A DNA stretch of 64,000 nucleotides from CALMFG01 sp963666035 (GCA_963666035.2 CAXXJI010000003.1:62001-126000), one strand, 5' to 3'. Numbered from the stretch's first letter, positions 8,092 to 17,463 are shown. Notes: generated from the sequence alone by a model not told the origin. Program-made: numbers and translations.

Positions 8092-9643
8092 AAAGAATTT
8101 TCTGCTAACGCTTGGCTTTGCCATTACACTTGGCGTGAGTATCATTCTGCTCGCTAGAATGAATCATTACGTTTTGGAAAGAGATTATCTCAATCTTTTG
8201 ATGCCGAATGTTGTCTTAGGAACCCTCCATCAATCGCTGTTTGTCTTTTTGCTTTTCGTATATGGATTGCTCGTGCTGACATGCTTTAGCCGATTCCTGC
8301 AGCCGAATTTAACCATCGTTTTGGCTTTTATCGTAGGAACGCTGCTTTGGGTGGTCGCATCGCTCTTTACGCTCTATGTCGGCCTGCCGTTCAAAGCTTG
8401 GAGTGTCATCGCCATCGCCGCCGCTTTTCTGCCGATCGCATATTTTCTGGGCAAGCCGGAAATCAAAACAGTGGAATTTAAAAAATGGATTTTCCCGCTG
8501 ATGTATGCTTATGCATTCTCTCTGTTATTCAGCATTTTGAATTTCGCGCTCTTTTCGCAAGGCTCCTACGCGATAATTTCGCTGGGTGAATCTTTGGCAA
8601 TTAATGGTGAACTGACCAGTGCCATTTTAACGCGCGGAGCGGGTTATCCTTTAGCCACATCTATGCTTTTTGCACCCGCAATTCTATTTGATTATTCGTT
8701 TTCAAATGGTGTGTACTTTGCTTTGGGTATATCGTTCTTTCTTGCGGTGGCGTATACGATCTATCTTGAAATTGTTAAGCGTGTCAAAAAGCATGTGGCA
8801 ATTATTGCTTCCGTTATGGCTTTTGTTTTTTTCATGAGTGCCAATGTGCTGACTTCGATTATGCTGTTCAACCCTTTCTTAAACAGCATTTCTGCCATTT
8901 GCATGTTTTTGAGCATTTATTTTATGTATCAGGCAAAAGAAGAGCGGGCTTTTGAGGTATATTTTTCTGCTTTCTTCTTATCCATTTTCATTATCGCCAG
9001 AGTTGAGAGCATTGTTTACGCGCTCATTTTGATGCTTATCTTCTCAACATTGCCGGTGATGAAAAAAAGAATGGTTCCCTACGCGCTGATCAACTCTGTG
9101 TTTATGCTTTTGTGGTATTTTTGGTTTTTCACGAATGTGGGCTCGGGCTATGGATCGGATTATTTTGTTAACTACACGAAATTATTTATCATTGCCGGAC
9201 TAACCGCACTCTTCTTTATCTATCTCATTTTCTTCAGCGGAAAAAGATGGTGGAGCGGAATTGAGAAGAATCTTTTGAATATTTTGATCGCGGGTATGGT
9301 GCTGACGTATATTGCGCTAACGGTGATGGATTTTGCGACGTCGCTGAAGAATATCAGAATTCTTTTTGTCAATGTGCTGCTGACCGGATCATGGGGAGTG
9401 GCGTGTGTCGGAGCACTGACTGCGCTGATGCTTTGCTACTATTTTATCCCTAAAATAAATTTTGTCGATTATTCTTTATTTGCATATCTATTGTTTATGA
9501 TCATCATTTTTATGTTCAGAATGGATATGCCGCTGCGGATTGGCTTGACCGATTCTGCAAACCGGATGATGGTGAATGTGATTCCGCTGGCAGTGTTTAT
9601 CACGGTCACACGTTTAACACCATTGATGTTTAAAAGTGAATAG
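8084..9643 (+). CDS. Polytopic membrane protein of unknown function
   Basis: 519 residues, almost entirely hydrophobic, with about a dozen membrane segments. The first (NFLLTLGFAITLGVSIILLA) is followed by a larger loop, and basic residues lie in loops such as KRVKKH and KERAFEVY. Its shape resembles polytopic glycosyltransferases or polysaccharide-handling proteins (GT-C, O-antigen ligase), but no signature residues were recognised, so no function is assigned. The ATG at 8084 lies inside the end of the preceding gene; a longer upstream reading in this frame has no ribosome binding site. It ends before a shared terminator. Confidence 0.65.
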   Translation: MSKKNFLLTLGFAITLGVSIILLARMNHYVLERDYLNLLMPNVVLGTLHQSLFVFLLFVYGLLVLTCFSRFLQPNLTIVLAFIVGTLLWVVASLFTLYVGLPFKAWSVIAIAAAFLPIAYFLGKPEIKTVEFKKWIFPLMYAYAFSLLFSILNFALFSQGSYAIISLGESLAINGELTSAILTRGAGYPLATSMLFAPAILFDYSFSNGVYFALGISFFLAVAYTIYLEIVKRVKKHVAIIASVMAFVFFMSANVLTSIMLFNPFLNSISAICMFLSIYFMYQAKEERAFEVYFSAFFLSIFIIARVESIVYALILMLIFSTLPVMKKRMVPYALINSVFMLLWYFWFFTNVGSGYGSDYFVNYTKLFIIAGLTALFFIYLIFFSGKRWWSGIEKNLLNILIAGMVLTYIALTVMDFATSLKNIRILFVNVLLTGSWGVACVGALTALMLCYYFIPKINFVDYSLFAYLLFMIIIFMFRMDMPLRIGLTDSANRMMVNVIPLAVFITVTRLTPLMFKSE

Positions 9644-9705
9644 ATATAGGAGACCGCAACCCTGCACCAGCGCATAGTATGTTGTGTGCATAAAGATAAG
9701 TATTA

Positions 9706-9744
9706 AAAACGCCGTTCAGTGGATGGACGGCGTTTGTTTTTTTA
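9706..9744. terminator. Bidirectional terminator
   Basis: An AAACGCCGT/ACGGCGTTT stem is flanked by A-rich and T-rich runs, with T7 on the plus side. It serves the convergent membrane-protein and histidine-kinase genes and uses nearly the same stem as the terminator at 47019. Confidence 0.9.
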
Positions 9745-9758
9745 TAGGGAGAACAGAA

Positions 9759-11045
9759 TCAGCACAGCGGCAATGAGACCGTAAATATGGTGCCGCTGGA
9801 TGCATCGCTGCGCACTGATATTTTGCCGTGATAGCTTTCCGCAATTTCTTTGGCAATAGAGAGCCCAAGGCCATAGCTGTTCTGGTTGCGGCTTCTGGAT
9901 TTATCGCCCCGAAAGAATCGATCAAAGATAAACGGTAGATTTTCTTTTTCAATCGGATCACCGAAGCTGGTGACCGAGAGCAAGGCTGCGCTGCGTTCGG
10001 ACTTGAGCTTGACAGAAACCGGTAGATGACTATCCGCGTACTTATCGGCATTATCCAACAGGATATTGATGAGCTGGGTCAACTGATGGGGGTCGCCGCT
10101 GACAAACAGTCCGGGCTGAATATCGGTATTCAGCTGTTTTCCCGTCTCAAACAAAACCGCTTCAAAAGGCAGCACACTTTCCGAAACGATATCGCTTAAA
10201 GCAACCCGCGACATCTGATAGGGGTTTTCTTTGTTGTCCAGCCTGGCCAAAAACAGCAAATCCTCCACCAGCTTCTTCATGCGTTTGGCCTCAAGATCGA
10301 TATAGGAGACCCATTTCATCGCGTCTTTTTTGTCGAAGGTTTTGTTGTTTAGAAGGATAGAAGTATTGGCCAGCATCACCGTGATCGGCGTTTTCAGTTC
10401 GTGAGAAGCATCGGCCACAAACTGCTGCTGCTGGTGCCATGCTTTTTCTATCGGTTTAATCGCCAGCCCAGAAAGAAACAGACTGATGAGAAAAAAAATG
10501 ATCAGACTTCCGGCACCAATCAAGCCGTAATTGATCATCTGGGTGCGGATAAAACTGCGCTGATAACTGATATCAATGAATCCGTAAACGGTATTGCCCG
10601 AATCATCGGTGAATCGCTGGAATCTTAAATTGAGCCGGGGAATTGTTCCATCATCCTTTTTCTGCGCGACGGCTTCCGAAAGTGCGCCCGAACTGATATC
10701 CTCGCTTAAGTTGCGGCTGAAATCACTGATATACAAAATGCTGCCATCGCTTTCCAGCGTGATGAAAAACGTGGAGAATGGTGACTGCCCGTCAAAGGGC
10801 AAGTCCTTTAAGTCTTTAATATCCTCTGGGAAACCGGAAATATTCATTTCAGAATGGTCGGACAGGGCGCCGCTGATGACACGCGGCTGCGATAAGCGCC
10901 GAAAGCCTTGTTCCAAATTTCGGATGCTTTCCTGGGTCATTCGGTTGGATACACTGACAATCAGTACAGAAAACGTGATGATGACTGCGGTGCCAAGGAG
11001 CATCATGGTGATACCGGTAAAACGATGTCTTAGTTTTTTCAGCAT
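9759..11045 (-). CDS. Sensor histidine kinase
   Basis: 428 residues. Membrane segments near 14-35 and 172-195 flank an extracytoplasmic sensing region. The HisKA phospho-acceptor is in ADASHELKTPIT (His near 214), and the ATPase has the N box LLDNADKY and the G2 box GLGLSIAKEIAESYHGKI. It phosphorylates the response regulator encoded just upstream, with which it overlaps by seven bases. The pair faces the VTC/DUF4956 operon across a shared control region, so that operon is the probable target. The sensed signal is unknown. Confidence 0.93.
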   Translation of the reverse strand: MLKKLRHRFTGITMMLLGTAVIITFSVLIVSVSNRMTQESIRNLEQGFRRLSQPRVISGALSDHSEMNISGFPEDIKDLKDLPFDGQSPFSTFFITLESDGSILYISDFSRNLSEDISSGALSEAVAQKKDDGTIPRLNLRFQRFTDDSGNTVYGFIDISYQRSFIRTQMINYGLIGAGSLIIFFLISLFLSGLAIKPIEKAWHQQQQFVADASHELKTPITVMLANTSILLNNKTFDKKDAMKWVSYIDLEAKRMKKLVEDLLFLARLDNKENPYQMSRVALSDIVSESVLPFEAVLFETGKQLNTDIQPGLFVSGDPHQLTQLINILLDNADKYADSHLPVSVKLKSERSAALLSVTSFGDPIEKENLPFIFDRFFRGDKSRSRNQNSYGLGLSIAKEIAESYHGKISVRSDASSGTIFTVSLPLC

Positions 11046-11719
11046 GTGCGGTTGTCCTCCAATCGGTATCCTGTCATACGGATGGTCTGAATGCTGGCTG
11101 TTGATTCAATAAATGCCAGCTTTTTTCTTAAAAAACTAATATACGCTTCCACACTGTTTTCTTCGACATCCGAATCCACACCCCATACGTTGGTAATCAG
11201 GCTTTCCTTTGACGTAATCACAGAAGGAGCGGACATGAGTATCTTGATGATCTGAAATTCCTTATGGGTCACCGAAACCTTCTTGTGCCCGCAGCATAAG
11301 ATGTTGGCATTGATATTTAAAACCAAATCACCGAAGGTGAGCTCATCCACCACCACTTCGCCGATACGGCGAGACACCGCCCGCACACGCGCCAGAAGTT
11401 CCTTGGGCGAAAAGGGCTTGACCATATAATCATCCGCGCCGGAATCCAAGCCCTCCACCTTATCGCTGACTTCGTTTTTGGCGGTCAGCATAATGGCAGG
11501 CGTTGCATTCTTTTGCTTGCGTAAGGTTTTTATCACGTCATACCCGTTCATCTTGGGCAACATAATATCCAAAATAATCGCATCGTATTCGTTATTGACC
11601 GCGTAGTACAACCCGTCCATACCGTCGTTGACCACATCGACGAAATACCCCTGTTCTTTCATAATATGCGCCAGCGCTTCGGAGAGATGCAAATCATCTT
11701 CAACAATCAATATTTTCAT
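11039..11719 (-). CDS. OmpR-family response regulator
   Basis: 226 residues. The receiver domain shows the acidic pocket (VEDD), phospho-acceptor Asp51 in IILDIMLPK, a switch Thr (MLTAK) and Lys in DYMVKPFSP. The C-terminal winged helix (residues 125-222, ending TIRMTGYRLEDN) binds DNA, usually as head-to-tail dimers on direct repeats. The ATG at 11719 was chosen because AAGGAAAATAC precedes it and the protein then starts MKILIVEDD; an upstream in-frame start is poorer. Direct repeats with an 11-base period lie in the adjacent intergenic region, which fits autoregulation and control of the divergent operon. Confidence 0.95.
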   Translation of the reverse strand: MKILIVEDDLHLSEALAHIMKEQGYFVDVVNDGMDGLYYAVNNEYDAIILDIMLPKMNGYDVIKTLRKQKNATPAIMLTAKNEVSDKVEGLDSGADDYMVKPFSPKELLARVRAVSRRIGEVVVDELTFGDLVLNINANILCCGHKKVSVTHKEFQIIKILMSAPSVITSKESLITNVWGVDSDVEENSVEAYISFLRKKLAFIESTASIQTIRMTGYRLEDNRTC

Positions 11720-11840
11720 TGTATTTTCCTTAGTTTTTGTATAACCATATATAACCACGATTCAGCTATTTTAATATCAAGAGGCAATAATTTTAACAAA
11801 AACCTATTTATATCCTTCATTAATACCATAAATGAGCAAG

Positions 11841-11880
11841 CTGAAAAAAATCTGAAAGTACATATTCAGATTATATTCAG
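11841..11880. promoter_or_regulatory. Quadruple half-site operator: CTGAA x2 then TTCAG x2
   Basis: CTGAA begins at 11841 and 11852; its reverse complement TTCAG begins at 11865 and 11876. Each pair repeats with an 11-base period, and the two pairs mirror one another about position 11860. The downstream pair covers the -35 zone of a promoter whose TATAAT is at 11891-11896. This geometry suits an OmpR-type regulator, inferred to be the one encoded alongside. Confidence 0.65.
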
Positions 11881-11930
11881 GCGTATTGGCTATAATCCAC
11901 CCATCAACAAAAGCGAAGGAGGAAGCAAAG

Positions 11931-12668
11931 TTGGCAGACAATATGAGCACATTCAAACGTTTTGAAAAAAAATATATGATGAATACGTCACAGTATAAAA
12001 GATTATTAAATAGAATTGCCCCATATACCTGTCCAGATGAGTATGACCGGTATACCATCTGCAATATCTATTATGATAATGAGGATTTTGATATCATCAA
12101 TACTTCACTGGAAAAGCCGGTTTATAAGGAAAAGCTGCGCGTACGGAGCTATGGAGTGCCGACAAAACAAAGCCATGTTTTTTTGGAGCTGAAAAAGAAG
12201 TATAAAAAAGAGGTTTTCAAACGGCGTGTATCTATGAGCGGCATCGAATATGAACGCTACATCAATCACGGTATCCGTCCGGATGTATCACAGCAGGTGA
12301 TGGGCGAGATTGAATATTTTATTTCGCTATACCGGCCGGCCCCAAAAGTGTTCTTGGCGTATGAACGCTGTGCCTTTTCGGGCAAGGACAATCCGTCCCT
12401 TCGCATCACCTTTGATGAAAACATCCGCTATCGTAAAACCGATTTAAGCCTGTTTTATGGCGATGCGGGGACACCAATTCTGGAAGGTGAAAAGGTTTTG
12501 ATGGAGGTTAAAGTGGGCGGCGCGATGCCGATATGGCTCTGCCGGGCACTGAATGACTTGGAAATCTACCCCATATCGTTTTCAAAGTATGGATACTGTT
12601 ATCAGAATCACATGCTGCAAGAAGGCGCTATGGCAAGAGCGCAAAAAATCAGTACGGTGGTTTCTTGA
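11931..12668 (+). CDS. VTC-domain (polyphosphate polymerase-like) protein
   Basis: 245 residues from a TTG start. It belongs to the VTC/CYTH-type tunnel fold known from the yeast vacuolar polyphosphate polymerase: it opens with FKRFEKKYMM, continues with YYDNEDFDIINTS and the basic strands EKLRVRSYG and FLELKKKYKKEVFKRR, and ends with a VLMEVKVGG strand. Bacterial members commonly sit next to DUF4956 proteins, as here; their product is not settled. TTG 11931 was preferred because GGAGGAAGCAAAG is ideally spaced, whereas the ATG at 11943 would be too far from it. It is first gene of a three-gene operon, downstream of the CTGAA/TTCAG operator. Confidence 0.85.
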   Translation: MADNMSTFKRFEKKYMMNTSQYKRLLNRIAPYTCPDEYDRYTICNIYYDNEDFDIINTSLEKPVYKEKLRVRSYGVPTKQSHVFLELKKKYKKEVFKRRVSMSGIEYERYINHGIRPDVSQQVMGEIEYFISLYRPAPKVFLAYERCAFSGKDNPSLRITFDENIRYRKTDLSLFYGDAGTPILEGEKVLMEVKVGGAMPIWLCRALNDLEIYPISFSKYGYCYQNHMLQEGAMARAQKISTVVS

Positions 12669-12707
12669 AAAAAGGAAAGAAAAAAGAGAGAATAAAGGAG
12701 AAAAGAA

Positions 12708-13358
12708 ATGTTTGGAGAATTTGATGTAGTGACAACTCTCATCCGAATTGCGGCCTCCATCGGTGTCGGTTTGGTGATCGCACTGTTCTATATGTATAAG
12801 AGCGATTATAATAAATCGTTTGTGGTGACGCTCACCCTGCTTCCGGCTATCGTCGGCGCAGTGGTCAGCATTGTCAACGGAAACCTCGGCACCGGTGTGG
12901 CGGTGATGGGGGCGTTCAGTCTGGTCAGGTTCCGCTCCATTCCGGGCACAGCCAAGGAGATCGGCTATATCTTCTTTGCGATGGCGGCGGGCTTGGCCAC
13001 AGGCATGGGCTACATCGCTTACGGCGCGGTGTTTACGCTGAGCGTTGCTCTGATGTCCTTTGTTCTGTACAAGTTCAAATTTGCAGAGCGGAAGCGCATC
13101 GGTAAACAGCTGAAAATCACCATCCCTGAGAATTTGGAATATGCCGGGTTGTTTGATGATCTGTTTAATGAATATACGGATGCATATCAGCTGATTCGGG
13201 TTAAAACCACGAATATGGGCAGTTTATTTCAACTGCAATACGATATCAGCCTAAAGAACGAAGCCGAAGAAAAAGAATTGATTGATCAACTGAGAATCAG
13301 AAATGGGAATTTGGATATTATCTGTGGATATATTTCCGATAATACCGAAGCACTCTAG
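12708..13358 (+). CDS. DUF4956 membrane protein
   Basis: 216 residues. Four membrane segments occupy the first 125 residues, with a conserved loop MGAFSLVRFRSIPGTAKEIG between them. A soluble C-terminal domain (about 130-216) follows, with alternating strand/helix character. This is the standard partner of VTC-domain proteins; by analogy the two may form a membrane-linked polyphosphate or polymer machine, which is inference. AAAGGAG precedes the ATG at the usual distance. The next gene begins 14 bases after this one stops. Confidence 0.88.
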   Translation: MFGEFDVVTTLIRIAASIGVGLVIALFYMYKSDYNKSFVVTLTLLPAIVGAVVSIVNGNLGTGVAVMGAFSLVRFRSIPGTAKEIGYIFFAMAAGLATGMGYIAYGAVFTLSVALMSFVLYKFKFAERKRIGKQLKITIPENLEYAGLFDDLFNEYTDAYQLIRVKTTNMGSLFQLQYDISLKNEAEEKELIDQLRIRNGNLDIICGYISDNTEAL

Positions 13359-13372
13359 GAGGAGTTTTGAAA

Positions 13373-15334
13373 ATGAAAAACAAATGGAAGATAGTCATCG
13401 CGGTGGTGATGACGTTAACGCTGCTTTTAAGCGCATGCTCGGCAGATAATGCGACAAAAAGTTTTGATGAACCCGCTGAGACTGCCGAAACAGCCACAGC
13501 CGCAACCGAAGCAGAAAGTGCCACGGTGGATACCGCCGATTTTGATAGTATCACAGTGAAATACTCGGATGCCGATATCGACGATACATATGATGAAAGC
13601 ACGGCGACACATATTATGTTGTCTAACGGAGCGACCACCGTGACAGGTGACGGCGCCGGCGTCAGCGGCGATGTGGTGACCATCACGGAGGCGGGCGTGT
13701 ATATCCTCAGCGGAACGCTGAGCGACGGGCAGTTGATTGTTGACGCCGCAGAAGAAGATCTGGTTCAGCTCGTTCTGGACAACGCATCAGTCACAAATAG
13801 TGCTGGCAGTGCGGTCTTTGTTAAACAGGCTGATCAGGTGGTCATCACGTTGCCCGAAGGCACACAAAATACAGTCAGCGACAGTGCGCGGGTTAAGACA
13901 GAGGATTCGGAAGACTCCGACGATGAAACTGATGATAATGCGGCCATCTACGCCAGCGATGATTTAACCATCAACGGCACAGGACAGCTGAGCGTTATCG
14001 GGGACTATAAACACGGCATCAAAACGGCGAATGACTTAACCATCACCGGCGGACAGTTATCCATCACGGCGGTTAAGGATGGCCTGCGCGGCAAGGATTC
14101 GGTCGCCATTCTGGGCGGTAAAATCACCGTCACAGCGGGCGAGGACGGTATCAAATCCAGCAATGGCGATGAAGAAAATGCCGGCTGGGTTTCGATCGAC
14201 GGCGGACAGCTGTCAATCACGGCAGGGGAAAACGGATTGACAGCCGAAACCGTTCTTTTGGTCACCTCTGGCAATTTAGAGATTAACGCGGCACAGGACG
14301 GCTTGCACAGCAACGGCAGCATGAAGATTGCAGAAGGAACGGTTACACTGAGTGCGGGCGATGACGGCGCGCATGCCGACAACACGTTGTGGGTCGCAGG
14401 CGGGACATTGACCATCAGCGAGAGCTATGAAGCTTTGGAAGGCGCAGATGTTGCAATCAGCGGCGGGCTTTTGATTCTGAATGCGACGGATGACGGCATC
14501 AACGCGGCCGGAGGCAGTGACAGCGGTGGGTTCCTTATGGGCGGTGGGAATATGCCGGAAAACATGGACGCAGTCAGCGGCGCTTCAGAGGAAACAGACG
14601 GCGCTGAGGAAATGCCGGATAGAGGAAACGGAACACCCGAAGGCAGCAGACCCGAACGGGACGGCAGCATGGCAGATCGAGATATGCCCGGCGGGGAGAT
14701 GCCCCAAGGCCGCGGCGGCGACAGCTTTGGCGGATCAGGCGATTACCTGATATCCATCAGCGGCGGCTATGTCTATGTCAATGTGGCATCGGGCGATGGG
14801 GTGGATTCCAACGGCGACATTGCGATTTCAGGCGGCACTTTGGTGGTGGACGGCCCGAGCAATGATGGGAATGCGGCTATTGACATTGAGCAAGGGAGTT
14901 TCAGTGTCAGCGGAGGCATCATCGCATCCGCGGGCTCATCGGGTATGCTGGTCACACCCACCGAAGCGGCTCAGCCGGTGGTGACTGTGGTGTTTGATTC
15001 ACAGCAGAGTGCGGGGCAAGCGGTGACCCTGCTGGACAGCCAAGGAAACATTCTGTTCAGTATGGTGCCGGATAAGGCGTACCAGAGCATCGCGGTGAGC
15101 AGCCCTGAGCTGGCGCTGGGCGAGACATATCAGATCGCCTTTGGCGGTCAGGTCAGCGGAGAAACCTTGGACGGCGCGTTGTATACCCTTGCCGCGCTGA
15201 AGGGGGCCGATCAAACTGTCAGCTTTGCTTTAAGCGACAGTATACTGATGATTGACCAAAACGGCGAGGAAACCACATATACCAGCCGGATGGGCGGCGG
15301 CAGAAACGGCGGCGGAACACCAGGACAACACTGA
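13373..15334 (+). CDS. Secreted beta-helix lipoprotein with Cthe_2159-like carbohydrate-binding domain
   Basis: 653 residues. A lipoprotein signal (LLLSACSADN, Cys near 21) predicts anchoring outside the membrane. The body is a repetitive right-handed beta-helix: turns of the form DLTINGTGQLSVIGDYKHGI, DDGAHADNTLWVAGGTLTIS and similar recur from residue 185 to 390. This matches the Cthe_2159 family, one member of which binds cellulose and pectin-like polymers. A low-complexity Gly/Met/Asp/Glu insert lies at 385-460, before the helix resumes with SGGYVYVNVASGDGVDSNG. The ATG at 13373 has AGGAGGAG upstream. Genes of this family often accompany VTC and DUF4956 genes, so a role at the cell surface with them is likely. 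Confidence 0.87.
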   Translation: MKNKWKIVIAVVMTLTLLLSACSADNATKSFDEPAETAETATAATEAESATVDTADFDSITVKYSDADIDDTYDESTATHIMLSNGATTVTGDGAGVSGDVVTITEAGVYILSGTLSDGQLIVDAAEEDLVQLVLDNASVTNSAGSAVFVKQADQVVITLPEGTQNTVSDSARVKTEDSEDSDDETDDNAAIYASDDLTINGTGQLSVIGDYKHGIKTANDLTITGGQLSITAVKDGLRGKDSVAILGGKITVTAGEDGIKSSNGDEENAGWVSIDGGQLSITAGENGLTAETVLLVTSGNLEINAAQDGLHSNGSMKIAEGTVTLSAGDDGAHADNTLWVAGGTLTISESYEALEGADVAISGGLLILNATDDGINAAGGSDSGGFLMGGGNMPENMDAVSGASEETDGAEEMPDRGNGTPEGSRPERDGSMADRDMPGGEMPQGRGGDSFGGSGDYLISISGGYVYVNVASGDGVDSNGDIAISGGTLVVDGPSNDGNAAIDIEQGSFSVSGGIIASAGSSGMLVTPTEAAQPVVTVVFDSQQSAGQAVTLLDSQGNILFSMVPDKAYQSIAVSSPELALGETYQIAFGGQVSGETLDGALYTLAALKGADQTVSFALSDSILMIDQNGEETTYTSRMGGGRNGGGTPGQH

Positions 15335-15737
15335 TATTAATCCGGTAAAAAAGCCGGAGGAGATATAGTTTAAGCCCGATTTTAAACGTATTGCAGAACA
15401 AGTGAAACAAATCGGGCATCAGCGAAAGTGAGGTGTTAAGCGTCAGGTCTTAAGACAAGAAACCCAAAGTGTGTATGCTAAAACAAAACCGCACAGCGAC
15501 TTAAAGTAATTTTTAAGAAGCTGTGCGGCTTATTTTTCCTGAAGAATACTTCTGGATGTATATATCATGGGAGATATACGTATTGAGGGCATTTAATTGT
15601 ACCGTTTAATGCGCTTTTGTTATGGTTATTATTAAAAATCAAGGTTTATCATGCTGAGCTATAGTATAAATTGATATAATATCAAAAAATGGTAAGGAGA
15701 ATAGTCGAACACACGACCTAATCAGAAGGGATAGAAT
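15335..15737. other. Intergenic region with inverted repeat, terminator and a palindromic -10
   Basis: GCCCGATTT (15374-15382) and AAATCGGGC (15409-15417) form a perfect 9-bp stem without a T-tract. A stronger terminator follows at 15490-15540. TTGATATAATATCAA at 15671-15685 is a 15-base palindrome containing a TATAAT, probably the promoter of the next gene. No coding region was recognised. Confidence 0.6.
15490..15540 (+). terminator. Intrinsic terminator of the VTC operon
   Basis: CCGCACAGC at 15490-15498 pairs perfectly with GCTGTGCGG at 15521-15529, followed by a T-rich run. Confidence 0.8.
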
Positions 15738-17411
15738 ATGGCCGAGCGATTATTAAAAAAAGAACAAAAGGACACGCGCTTTAATAAAACCAATTTTAAG
15801 CGATTTTTCCGAGATTCGATACTGCTGAGTCTTATCAACTGTATCATTCTTTTAGGGCTCCTCTATAACGGTGAGAATAATATTCTCAAGGTAAGAAGAG
15901 CAGATCTTGAAATACAGGCGCAGGAAATACTGCAGGTTGAAAACAATTTGATTGGGAACGGATTCGACCACGTCATTTCAGATGTCGGCTTTATCAAGGA
16001 AAACTATCAAAACGAATTAGGTACACCAGAGGGAATTGAAAAGACAGCCAGGGAGTGGATAGCTTTCTCGGACAAAAAGAAAATCTACGATCAGATACGG
16101 TTTTTGGATACCCAAGGGAACGAAGTGCTTCGCATCAATTACGAAGAAGAAGGTGCATATCGTGTATCCGACAATCAACTGCAGAACAAAGCCGACAGTT
16201 ATTATTTTGAAGATACCATCGGTTTGAATCCGGGGCAGATTTATATATCTCGGTTGGATTTAAACGTGGAAAACGACAAGGTGGAAGTGCCGTATAAGCC
16301 GATGATACGTGTGTGTACACCGTCCTATAGTGTCGAGAATATCCTTTTGGGGATTATTGTTCTCAATTATAAAGCGGAAGATCTGCTAAGGGACTTTAAG
16401 GAGCTGGGGAATGTTGGTTTTTCCGAACAATACCTTTTAAATCTGGATGGTTACTGGCTGTCCAGTCCGGATAAAGCACAGGAATGGACATTTATGTTCC
16501 CGCATAAACAGGATGTTAGTTTTCAATCGGGCTTTCCGCAGGAATGGGAAAAGATTAAAGCGGGAAATGATGGAAATACGTTGGATGCGTGCAGGATAAT
16601 TTATACTGAGAACGGCATGTTTGCCAGTATTCACTTGCGTATTGCGGAACAGCTGGATAACAATCAGTCGCTGATTGATGAAAATCGTGTGGTGGTGCAG
16701 GAAGGCGAATGGCTGGTGGTCATCCACGAACGGGCTGACGGACATAATGGTCTGGTTGTTGCCGGCAATGTCTGGGGCATTGCAAAATATGTGTTAAAGA
16801 AATATCTTCCAATCTTTATTATATTTATCGTTGCGAGTTTTATCTTCACATATTTTTTATGTTTGATGCGACAGGCCAGAAACCGTCTGGCGTTCTATTC
16901 CTCGTTCGACCCGATGACCGAAGTCTATAACCGCCGTGCCGGTATTGAGAAGCTGGCGGATAATATCGCCCAGCAGGACAGAAGAAAAAAAGCAATTGTT
17001 CTGATGTTTGTGGATGTCAACGGTTTAAAGCAGGTGAACGATACCTTCGGCCATAAGGCCGGAGACGCATTGATTTTGACTGTGGTAAATACATTTAAGG
17101 AGATTCTGCGCAAGGACGATTTTGTCATCAGGCTGGGCGGGGACGAGTTTTTGGTCGTGCTATGTGATACCGACGAAAGTCAGACGAATCGGGTCTGGGA
17201 GCGCATCACCCAACAATTTGATTTGATTAACCAGAGTGAAAATAGGCCCTATATCATCAGTGCCAGCCATGGTACGGCGATCGTGGATAAACTAGAAGAA
17301 ATATCAATTGATGATCTGATTAAAAAAGCGGATGAAGCGATGTACGCCGAGAAAAAGGAGATAAAAAAGCATTTGAACGTGATTCGAAAGTCTGAAAACA
17401 AAAAGGAATGA
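15738..17411 (+). CDS. Membrane diguanylate cyclase with extracytoplasmic sensor domain
   Basis: 557 residues. A first membrane segment at about 26-44, an extracytoplasmic sensor of roughly 300 residues (Cache-like by size and position) and a second membrane segment at about 352-375 lead to a GGDEF domain from 390. The active site is intact (RLGGDEFLVVL near 467), and an RKDD inhibitory I-site precedes it, so it should make cyclic di-GMP from two GTP and be product-inhibited. Cyclic di-GMP users occur elsewhere in the window (riboswitch at 30.6 kb, PelD-like receptor at 32-34 kb). It is transcribed alone from the palindromic promoter region upstream. Confidence 0.93.
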   Translation: MAERLLKKEQKDTRFNKTNFKRFFRDSILLSLINCIILLGLLYNGENNILKVRRADLEIQAQEILQVENNLIGNGFDHVISDVGFIKENYQNELGTPEGIEKTAREWIAFSDKKKIYDQIRFLDTQGNEVLRINYEEEGAYRVSDNQLQNKADSYYFEDTIGLNPGQIYISRLDLNVENDKVEVPYKPMIRVCTPSYSVENILLGIIVLNYKAEDLLRDFKELGNVGFSEQYLLNLDGYWLSSPDKAQEWTFMFPHKQDVSFQSGFPQEWEKIKAGNDGNTLDACRIIYTENGMFASIHLRIAEQLDNNQSLIDENRVVVQEGEWLVVIHERADGHNGLVVAGNVWGIAKYVLKKYLPIFIIFIVASFIFTYFLCLMRQARNRLAFYSSFDPMTEVYNRRAGIEKLADNIAQQDRRKKAIVLMFVDVNGLKQVNDTFGHKAGDALILTVVNTFKEILRKDDFVIRLGGDEFLVVLCDTDESQTNRVWERITQQFDLINQSENRPYIISASHGTAIVDKLEEISIDDLIKKADEAMYAEKKEIKKHLNVIRKSENKKE

Positions 17412-17463
17412 AAGGCATAAAATATGATATAATATAAGCAATATTCAGAAAGATGATATAACG

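Noticed and set aside
15374..15417. 9-bp inverted repeat GCCCGATTT/AAATCGGGC as a terminator
   Set aside because: It has a 26-base loop and no T-tract; a proper terminator lies about 70 bases further on.
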